A stretch of DNA of 64,000 bases from a bacterium. Lineage in GTDB: Bacteria; SZUA-79; Acidulodesulfobacterales; Acidulodesulfobacteraceae. How positions within the stretch are numbered: position 1 is the stretch's first letter; each line of letters starts with the position of its first letter. Where the stretch lies: positions 54,085 through 118,084 of the forward strand of contig JAKAFU010000003.1 of the NCBI GenBank assembly GCA_021825865.1, written 5' to 3'. The position numbers and the translations under genes were made by a program. Shown here one piece after another: positions 57,611-64,000 of the stretch. Under the pieces are notes generated by a model. That model ran no database searches and had not been told where the DNA came from. It was given only the letters and a program-made list of their open reading frames with translations.

Positions 57611-57898
57611 CTATTTTTTTGCTTTATATTCTTTTAAAATATTAAATATTTTTTCAATAACGTCATCGTTCAGTTTATAGCACATCATAACGCCGTCCCT
57701 TTTTGCGCTGACTATGCCCTTATTTTTTAAGGCGACGAGATGCTGCGAAACTGTAGCCTGGGGCAAACCGAGGCTCCCCCATATATTTTTAACACAGGAC
57801 TGATTAGTAATCAGGACTTCTATGATTTTTAATCTGATAGGATGTCCTAATGTTTTTAAAAGTTCCGCTTGTTCTTCAAAAGATATTTCTGATTCCAT
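57611..57898 (-). CDS. ArsR/SmtB-family winged-helix regulator
   Basis: 95 residues. ELLKTLGHPIRLKIIEVLITNQSCVKNIWGSLGLPQATVSQHLVALKNKGIVSAKRDGVMMCYKL is the ArsR HTH with its beta wing. Only two cysteines, Cys35 at the alpha-3 position and Cys73 in the wing; the CxC metal motif is absent, so a persulfide or redox signal is as likely as metal. It lies downstream of dsrE2-like and upstream of the TolC-like gene, all on the minus strand. Target operator unknown. Confidence 0.9.
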   Translation of the reverse strand: MESEISFEEQAELLKTLGHPIRLKIIEVLITNQSCVKNIWGSLGLPQATVSQHLVALKNKGIVSAKRDGVMMCYKLNDDVIEKIFNILKEYKAKK

Positions 57899-58262
57899 TT
57901 TAGTATTTTTAAAAGATTAAAATTAATTTAAATTTAGTTTAAATTAAATCAATTATTATTATATATTATTATAGGTTTTATTTAATTTATTCCGGCTGAT
58001 AATTGAAATAAAATTCTTAGACGCATACATTATATAATCTAAATAATTAACTACCCAAATATATGTATAATTGTATTTTAATATATTTGAATTGTCAATA
58101 AATATATTTAGATTAGATTACCGTTTAGTTTTTCTTATGAGCATTAGGAATAGAAATCAGCGTACATAAATTTTTAAAATATATATACGCTGATTTTGAA
58201 TTACTGAAATATTTTATAGTATTTTACATACTATAAAATATTATATACATATCGCGGAATCA
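57899..58262. other. Gene-free gap upstream of the ArsR gene
   Basis: 364 bases with no gene. An imperfect symmetry TATATTT (58082-58088) / AAATATA (58100-58106) with an 11-base spacer could be an operator for the ArsR protein, but it is all A/T and may be chance. The hairpin entry at 58208-58242 lies at its right end. Confidence 0.4.
58208..58242 (-). terminator. 15-bp perfect hairpin after dsrE2-like gene
   Basis: AATATTTTATAGTAT (58208-58222) and ATACTATAAAATATT (58228-58242) pair perfectly around a five-base loop, about 20 bases past the stop of the minus-strand dsrE2-like gene. No clear T run follows on the minus strand, so it may be an attenuating or mRNA-stabilising hairpin rather than a classic terminator. 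Confidence 0.65.
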
Positions 58263-58733
58263 TTAAAAAGCGAGGGTGATATCGGATGTAGAAGCATCTT
58301 CCATGTACATAGCGGCTCCGCCGTATTCAATACCGTCAATCAAGTCTTCTTTTTTAAATCCAAAAAGGTCCACAGTCATTTGGCATGCGATAAATTTTAC
58401 CCCTGTCTCCTGACATAAGCTGATTAATTCAGGTATAGTTGCAACGCCATGTTTTTTAATCATGGATTTCATCATAGACGTAGCCATATTAGTCATACCG
58501 GGGATTGCTCCGATAATATTCGGCACAGGCATAGGCATTGCAGGATTGCCTAACGGAGCAACTTTTAAGGCTGTCCCGACATCCTTCCTTAAGATGTTTA
58601 ACCCATAGAATGTAAAGAATATAGTCGTCGGAATATCAAGCGTTGCAGCGGTAGAAGCAAGGATAAGCGGCGGATAAGCCATATCTAAAGTTCCATGGAT
58701 TGCAATAATTGACATTTTTTTTTGTTCTGACAT
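58263..58733 (-). CDS. DsrE2-type sulfur-carrier family protein
   Basis: 156 residues. MSIIAIHGTLDMAYPPLILASTAATLDIPTTIFFTFYGLNIL is the DsrE/DsrF-like alpha/beta start; the Met/Pro-rich stretch LGNPAMPMPVPNIIGAIPGMTNMATSMMK and VKFIACQMTVDLFGFKKEDLI are typical of DsrE2-type proteins. Cys117 (ACQMT) is the expected sulfur-binding residue; Cys107 is also present. Members carry sulfane sulfur or thiosulfonate in dissimilatory sulfur metabolism. AAGGAG seven bases before ATG. Often with tusA and rhodanese genes, which are absent here. Confidence 0.9.
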   Translation of the reverse strand: MSEQKKMSIIAIHGTLDMAYPPLILASTAATLDIPTTIFFTFYGLNILRKDVGTALKVAPLGNPAMPMPVPNIIGAIPGMTNMATSMMKSMIKKHGVATIPELISLCQETGVKFIACQMTVDLFGFKKEDLIDGIEYGGAAMYMEDASTSDITLAF

Positions 58734-59317
58734 TTTTTTCTCCTTAAATTTTTTTTATTAAAGTTAACTTTCATTAAAAAATTGAATCAAAGTTTAAAAT
58801 CTTTAAATGAAGAAAATTGATAATACGCAATACTGCTGCACCATTAACATTCTATTAAATAATATAATTTAATATATGTCAATTATAATAGTCAATCCTT
58901 AATCTTGCAATAGAAAAAATTTATAATTGCTATTATCATTTTTTCTCTGAATGGATTAGACAATTAACAGAGAATAAAGATAATTGATATTTTTCATTGA
59001 GAATTAAGATAAATATAATAAATTTGATTAAAATTAATTAAATTTATCTAAAATTAGCCTCTAAAACATTAATAAATAACTCATTTTACGGACAAATTAC
59101 GAACAAAATTTGACTTATTGTAAAAATTATGTTATTTTTAATACAGAAAAGGTATAAGTTCTATTATTAATAATGTTTTCGTGTAAAAAAAATATTATTT
59201 TTAGCTGCATGGCTATTAAAAAAATGAATTTTATATAATTTATATCAATTTTATATTATTTTTTTATTAACTTTACTTATGCTTAATTATACTATTTAAA
59301 AATAAAAAAAGCAAATT
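58734..59317. other. Gene-free 584-bp gap between divergent dsrE2-like and lytic transglycosylase genes
   Basis: Very A/T-rich with no ORF or RNA gene. The dsrE2 ribosome-binding site lies at its left edge. No -24/-12 promoter was found on either strand and no repeat of note was seen. Confidence 0.5.
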
Positions 59318-60292
59318 ATGAAAAATTTCAAAAAAGTAAAATTTAACAATATTAAAAAACTATTTCAAAAGATATTGCAAGTCAGGCTGATATTTTCATC
59401 TGTATTTTCAAAGATAAAAATTAAGCTGCTGATTCCTTATATTGTGATGAGTTTTGTGTTGATTATGACCGCAATATTTATTAAGAATTATTTTTTACCT
59501 GTTTATTTTAATTATATCAAAGAGCAAAAAGAAGTTACTATTCTTAAAGCTAAAATTAAAATTGATACGGAAAAAACAGCCGTATTTAATATTATTAATT
59601 CATATGATTCCGGACTGTCTAAAAAAACAGATATTAAATTGGCAAACGTTATATTTAATATCAGCAGCAAGTATAAAATGAATCCTGCTTTGATACTTGC
59701 GGTAATAAGGGTTGAAAGTTCTTTTTACAATAGTTCTTTTTCCAGCGTCGGGGCGGTTGGGCTCATGCAGGTAACCCCGGTTACTGCGCTTTATTTTATT
59801 AAAAAATATAATATTAAGACAAAAATTGCGAAGAATCCGTATTATCTGAATTATCTCCCTGCAAGCAGTTTATTAAATCCTATGCTGAATGTTAAACTGG
59901 GTTCGCTTTACCTTTTGAGTCTTATTTATAGATTTGGGAGTTTAAGGCTGGCTCTTTTAGCTTATAATGCAGGTCCTACATTTATAGCGGCTCAAATAAA
60001 AAATAACATTAATTATAACGGCGCGAAGCTTGAAACGGTGTCGTATTCCAGTTCAGGTTTTACAGATGCGCCATACTTAAATCTTGAAAATATCAACAAA
60101 CGTTTTAAATTGACCAGTTCCGGCATCGACGGACGTATCGGCAATTCTGTGAATTATGTATCAAATTATTTTTATTACAGCGATGTCGTAAAATATTTTA
60201 AAATTTATAATAAAAAAATATTTAAAAATTCAAAGAATTTATATATTTTTAACATCAGGCATATTAAATATGCCGCTAAACAAATAAATTAA
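59318..60292 (+). CDS. Membrane-anchored lytic transglycosylase (SLT domain)
   Basis: 324 residues. One N-terminal membrane helix (about 37-57), then a transglycosylase SLT domain at about residues 105-235: YKMNPALILAVIRVESSFYNSSFSSVGAVGLMQVTPVTA with catalytic Glu133, the NVKLGSLYLLSLIYRFGSLRLALLAYNAGPTF region and later a C-terminal tail. Cleaves murein between GlcNAc and MurNAc; the anchored form points to cell-wall remodelling, perhaps for assembly of envelope structures. Confidence 0.93.
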   Translation: MKNFKKVKFNNIKKLFQKILQVRLIFSSVFSKIKIKLLIPYIVMSFVLIMTAIFIKNYFLPVYFNYIKEQKEVTILKAKIKIDTEKTAVFNIINSYDSGLSKKTDIKLANVIFNISSKYKMNPALILAVIRVESSFYNSSFSSVGAVGLMQVTPVTALYFIKKYNIKTKIAKNPYYLNYLPASSLLNPMLNVKLGSLYLLSLIYRFGSLRLALLAYNAGPTFIAAQIKNNINYNGAKLETVSYSSSGFTDAPYLNLENINKRFKLTSSGIDGRIGNSVNYVSNYFYYSDVVKYFKIYNKKIFKNSKNLYIFNIRHIKYAAKQIN

Positions 60293-60308
60293 GTTGAGAT
60301 ATCGCACA

Positions 60309-60617
60309 ATGCCGTGTTTAGCTTTTATCATTACCGATGATAGGTACAAAAAAAATATAAAATTACTGATAGATTCGGCGGTTAAATCAGGCTGCAGCAT
60401 AAAATGTTTTTTAACCGACAGAGGTGTTCTTTTGACTGCGGATAGATGGTTTGTGCAGTGTTTGCTGAGCAATAATGTATCGGTTGATATTTGCGAATAT
60501 TCATGCAATATAAACGGCATTAAAGAAAGAATAACCCAATTTAATTATTCCTCCCAATTTGAAAATGCAAAAACAGTCCATGATTTATCAGAAAAGGATA
60601 GACTTATAAATTTTTAA
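60309..60617 (+). CDS. Small DsrE-like fold candidate, 102 residues
   Basis: Starts 16 bases after the transglycosylase stop; an in-frame TTG at 60294 would add five residues. The pattern (beta) LAFIITDDRYKKNIKLLIDSAVKSGCSIKCFLTDRGVLL, then NNVSVDICEYSCNINGI with a Cys-containing turn, and QFENAKTVHDLSEKDRLINF resembles DsrE/TusD-like proteins, in which a CxxA/AxRRG turn binds sulfur. Cysteines lie in CLAF, SGCSIKC, VQC and ICEYSC. The family call is by pattern only. Being next to the DsrE2-type gene region makes it interesting. Confidence 0.55.
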   Translation: MPCLAFIITDDRYKKNIKLLIDSAVKSGCSIKCFLTDRGVLLTADRWFVQCLLSNNVSVDICEYSCNINGIKERITQFNYSSQFENAKTVHDLSEKDRLINF

Positions 60618-60840
60618 TCAGAAAATTATTTATCACGCAAAAAATTTAATAAAATAATTATTAAATTATTAATAGATAATAAATATAATAAATATAATAA
60701 ATAATAATTAAATAAAAATATATTTAATAAAATAACTAATATTAATAAGATAGCGAATATAATTAATTAATAACAAACAGTTAATTAATTATTATATTAA
60801 CCGCAAAATCATCCATTGGAGCCATTCATTTAAAATAAAA

Positions 60841-62376
60841 TTATTTATTATATTTTGTATTTTTGATTAATATTGCAGATAATAATCCTATTATACATAA
60901 ATACGCCAAAATAACGAAAATATCTCCAAACGAACTTATTTCGGAATATAAGTATATTACATTATCAAAAAATTTCATTGTATATGTAGGAAAATAGCTA
61001 TATCTGAAATAAGAAGGAGCATTTTTGATTAAATCGCTATGCAAAAAATTTAACATAGATTGCGCTGAAGCCGAATTTTGGCTGATATCTCTTGCAAACT
61101 GGTTTAAGTGATAAATCTGGCGCACTACAAGCTCGTATCCTATCCCTGCAATACCGAATGAAGCGCCCACTTGAAATAGCACGTTATAGAGGGCGGATGC
61201 CTCAGGTATGAGATCCCAACCGACAGAATTTATTACGGTACTCATAACCGGTGCATTTATCAAGCCTATGCCGATTCCTCTGAGAACCTGATTCCAAGCT
61301 ATATAATTTATGCTTGTGTTTAAAGATAAATTTCCCAAACCAAGATTTGAATATCCTAAAATAATCATTCCGGCTGCCAGCAGATATTTAGGACCTATTT
61401 TATCGGAGATAGTTCCTGCAATCGGAGATACGACTGCAACGGATAAAGCTAACGGTATCATCAGAATACCGGCGCGCATTGCATTGTAGTTTAATATATT
61501 TTCGATAAAAAGAGGCAGTATAAACATTGAACTGAATATCGCGGCAGAACGCACCATACTTACGATATTTCCCATTACGAAATTATAATTTTTAAATATT
61601 CTAAAATCTATTATAGGCGACTTAGTAAATATCTCATTAATAAAAAATAACAGTAGAGAAAAAAAACTTATAATCTCAAAGGTCATAATGATGCGTGAGT
61701 TCCACTCTAAAGTTTGTCCCTCGTTCAATACATAAAGTAATGTTCCCAGAAATATTCCTATAAATATAAATCCTGCATAATCAAAGTTATGCATATATTT
61801 TTTTACCGGTATATCATTGTCTAAAATTGCAATAGTTAATAGCAATAAAATAAATCCTACCGGAATATTTATATAAAATATCATTCTCCAATCTACATAG
61901 TCAACGAAATAACCGCCTAATAAAGGTCCTATGGCAGGCGCCATCATAATTCCGATAGTCCAAATGCCCATAGCCTTGCCTCTTTCATTAGGTTCAAAAT
62001 ATTTTGCAAGAAGATTTAAAGAAATAGGTATGAGTCCTGCGCCGCCTATTGCCTGAATTACTCTAAAAAGAACCAAGAATTTGAAAGAAGGAGCCATGCC
62101 GCATAGCGCTGAACCTAAAAGGAAAAATAAAATAGAAACTATAAACGGTATTTTTAATCCGTATTTCTTGCTTGTATAGGTAGTAAGAAGAATCACAATA
62201 GAATAGGTTATGGTATATGCAATCATTACCCATTCAATGTTGGTCGCGTTTTCTCCATAATGAGACATCATTTTTGGAAGTGCGACGGTAACTATATTGA
62301 TATCTAAAATCGCCATAAAAGAGGCGACCACTGATATTATTAAAATATACCATTTATAATATTTGCTTTTGCTCAT
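60841..62376 (-). CDS. DHA2/EmrB-type MFS exporter
   Basis: 511 residues with fourteen membrane helices. VVASFMAILDINIVTVALPKMMSHYG is the DHA2 first-helix motif (LDxTIVNVALP type), FRVIQAIGGAGLIPISLNLLAKYFEPNERGKAMGIW and GPLLGGYFVDYVDWRMIFYINIPVG are motif C and the following conserved loop. Proton-driven export of toxic compounds is the family role; the substrate is unknown. No adjacent membrane-fusion gene (EmrA-like) is present, but the TolC-like gene is 3.5 kb away on the same strand. Confidence 0.92.
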   Translation of the reverse strand: MSKSKYYKWYILIISVVASFMAILDINIVTVALPKMMSHYGENATNIEWVMIAYTITYSIVILLTTYTSKKYGLKIPFIVSILFFLLGSALCGMAPSFKFLVLFRVIQAIGGAGLIPISLNLLAKYFEPNERGKAMGIWTIGIMMAPAIGPLLGGYFVDYVDWRMIFYINIPVGFILLLLTIAILDNDIPVKKYMHNFDYAGFIFIGIFLGTLLYVLNEGQTLEWNSRIIMTFEIISFFSLLLFFINEIFTKSPIIDFRIFKNYNFVMGNIVSMVRSAAIFSSMFILPLFIENILNYNAMRAGILMIPLALSVAVVSPIAGTISDKIGPKYLLAAGMIILGYSNLGLGNLSLNTSINYIAWNQVLRGIGIGLINAPVMSTVINSVGWDLIPEASALYNVLFQVGASFGIAGIGYELVVRQIYHLNQFARDISQNSASAQSMLNFLHSDLIKNAPSYFRYSYFPTYTMKFFDNVIYLYSEISSFGDIFVILAYLCIIGLLSAILIKNTKYNK

Positions 62377-63236
62377 TATTTATTAATTTGCAGCTTAATT
62401 TATTAGTCCCTGAGACGTCAGGCTATTTTTAGCGCCTTCATAATATTTGCTGCTTAATTGCTTAATTTATTAATCCTTATTGATTAATTTGCTGCTAACT
62501 TGCTTAATTTATTAATCTATATTATTAATTAACTCGGTGCTAAATTGTTCAATCTATTAGTCTTTGACTGAAAACTGCTGCTCGCAGAGAGATTCATTTT
62601 ATCTGCACAATCTGTATTTTTATATTATTTCGTAAATTTAATATCTCTTAATTTATTGTCTCTTAAAATGACTTAAAAGTCAATATAATTTCATGATGAA
62701 CAAATATTATCAATATGGCGGCAATAGGAAATTGAGTCGGCAGAATACAAGAAATTCGTTGCCGCATATAACGACTTTCCAAGCATGCAGCAGTCTCTAA
62801 ATTGACTGGAATAAAACAAAACACTCTCATTATGTGAATGTTAAGTCAATGGAAGGCTAAAAATGGGATTAAATTTAAGAGTAAAATTTTCGGACGATAG
62901 ATGATAGATAAATAAGAGTGAGATATTGCGGAAAAACATTGCTATTAATTGTAGAATTAAATAACTAGGTCCCTTTATTTTCTTAATTGTAGAATTGAAT
63001 AACGAATTATATAACGAATTAAATAACTAGGCCCCTTTATTTTCTTTTATTGTTTCAGCAAAAACATTTTCAGCTTCAGCTATATCTACGTGTTCAGCTA
63101 TATCTATATGCTAATTATTTTTGCAATATAACTTTTGCAAAATAGTTGCAGACTTTGTTAGTAATGAAGTTCTAATAGTAAAGGCGACCATAAGTTATTT
63201 AATTCATATGTTATTAATATTAAACAAAACACCAGC
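62377..63236. other. Gene-free 860-bp region with two sets of direct repeats
   Basis: No ORF with coding character. Two 30-bp near-repeats (62446-62475 and 62488-62517, two mismatches, 42-base offset) contain GCTTAATTTATTAATC; a third degenerate copy follows near 62537. Two 31-bp copies (62954-62984 and 63016-63046, one mismatch, 62-base offset) contain TAACTAGG and CCCTTTATTTTC. Resembles decayed intergenic repeats; no mobile element boundary is recognisable. Confidence 0.7.
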
Positions 63237-63689
63237 TTATAAAATACTGTTAATTAAATCATCTCCTATACCGAAGCCTGCTCCCATTTCAATAGCGGAA
63301 CCAAAACTGCTGCCTAATAGAGAACTAAAAAACCCCTTTTTTTTCTGAGGAGCCTGCTGTTGTTGCTGCTGATTTTGTTGCATATAATCGTTTTGCTGTT
63401 GAGGCATCTGCTGATTTTGTTGCATATAGGCGTTCTGCTGATTATTTAAAACATCCTGCGTCTGCGGTAAATTACCGTGCAAAGTTTGAAGAAAAGAGAC
63501 CATCTGATTTTGTTCGCTTTGGACAGCGACGGCAATTTCTTTAAGGTCTAATATCCATTCTTTTGCATTATCATTGCCTGCGTCCCTTGCCTGTTTTAAT
63601 TTTAACGCAAGCTCTTTAATAGTTTGCTCTACGCCGTTTGTTGCATTTTGTAATTTTTGATATTCTTGGTCAATAATAGCGGTATCCAT
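63237..63689 (-). CDS. Hypothetical Gln-rich protein with hydrophobic Gly-rich tail
   Basis: 150 residues. N-terminal half is helical, probably coiled coil (YQKLQNATNGVEQTIKELALKLKQARDAG); then a Gln/Asn-rich low-complexity stretch (about residues 80-115, repeated YMQQNQQ); then KKKGFFSS and a Gly/Ala-rich tail (GSAIEMGAGFGIGDDLINSIL). No recognised domain. AAGGAG lies about 11 bases before ATG. Unrelated to neighbours as far as can be seen. A plus-strand ORF overlapping its 3' end lacks support and is left out. Confidence 0.7.
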   Translation of the reverse strand: MDTAIIDQEYQKLQNATNGVEQTIKELALKLKQARDAGNDNAKEWILDLKEIAVAVQSEQNQMVSFLQTLHGNLPQTQDVLNNQQNAYMQQNQQMPQQQNDYMQQNQQQQQQAPQKKKGFFSSLLGSSFGSAIEMGAGFGIGDDLINSIL

Positions 63690-64000
63690 CTTTTTTGCGT
63701 CTCCTTTTTAATTATTATTATTTTATTATTATGATTATTAATCATTTTGCTAAATTTTATTGTTTATTTTATTTTTGTTTTTATTATCTGGAAATATGAT
63801 GAGCGTATTGTTTTATATAGTCATTTATTTTGGCTATATAATATATATAATATAGCAGCCGTATATATATTTATACACCTAAATTGAAAAATAGTCAAAA
63901 ATGCGGTAAGAGATGAAATATATTTTGTGTTTGAACAAATAAAAGCGGTTCAAAATAATTAAAAAACAAAAGCAAAACATCAGATTTAAATAGAGAAAAT
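63690..64000. other. Gene-free right edge of the window
   Basis: 311 A/T-rich bases, with TATATA tracts near 63840-63870, presumably containing the promoter of the Gln-rich protein gene. Nothing else is recognisable. Confidence 0.5.

Noticed and set aside
63121..63348. 75-residue plus-strand ORF overlapping the Gln-rich protein gene
   Set aside because: It overlaps the better-supported minus gene, with its C-terminal part antisense to that gene's 3' end; no start signal.

Overview
The window is about 64 kb of AT-rich DNA (roughly 30% GC by eye) from a didermic, LPS-making bacterium. Supporting evidence: KDO synthesis genes, an Lpt transport set, a beta-barrel porin and a TolC-like channel, plus strong use of sigma-54 (rpoN itself, two NtrC-type activators, two good -24/-12 promoters). 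System II cytochrome c biogenesis, a DsrE2-type sulfur protein and pyruvoyl arginine decarboxylase fit a deltaproteobacterium-like, sulfur-metabolising lineage. I think of the low-GC acid mine drainage clade Ca. Acidulodesulfobacterales, but that is a weak inference. No rRNA, tRNA, CRISPR array, transposase or prophage was seen.

Layout. 1-7 kb: partial kdsD, then kdsC, lptC, lptA, lptB, rpoN, hpf, rapZ, the classic envelope/sigma-54 cluster but without ptsN. 7-10 kb: metK and ahcY. 10-12.3 kb (minus strand): lptF-lptG. 12.6-17.3 kb: a pseudo-receiver protein with a PopZ-like tail, then nadC, birA, coaX. 17.2-26 kb: a metallo-beta-lactamase-fold hydrolase (minus strand), an NtrY/NtrX-like pair, a sigma-54-promoted porin, glnK and amtB, forming a nitrogen-response block. 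26-31 kb: an orphan histidine kinase, a DUF1015 protein and ccsA/resB. 31-36.5 kb: hrcA-grpE-dnaK-dnaJ under a perfect CIRCE operator. 36.7-48.3 kb: housekeeping genes, including a polyamine route (speE, speB, pyruvoyl ArgDC), a flippase-like protein with two glycosyltransferases, ispG, proS, a small HAD protein and FmdB.

48.5-64 kb is the accessory part. A minus-strand sensor kinase/NtrC-type regulator pair diverges from two tandem, cysteine-poor, exported PQQ-like beta-propeller proteins. Between them lie two similar inverted repeats about two helical turns apart, then a good sigma-54 promoter: a textbook enhancer-plus-promoter layout. Downstream are a TolC-like channel, an ArsR regulator, DsrE2, a lytic transglycosylase, a small DsrE-like protein, a 14-TM MFS exporter and a Gln-rich orphan protein. 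I propose a regulated periplasmic/extracellular sulfur-compound module, with the propellers as tetrathionate-hydrolase-like candidates. The regulatory architecture is directly visible; the substrate is inference.

A second theme is short direct or tandem repeats that overlap or abut stop codons (kdsD, kdsC, lptA, ccsA, pyruvoyl ArgDC, small HAD gene). Asn-rich low-complexity tracts also appear inside lptA, coaX and the receiver gene, suggesting a slippage-prone AT-rich genome.
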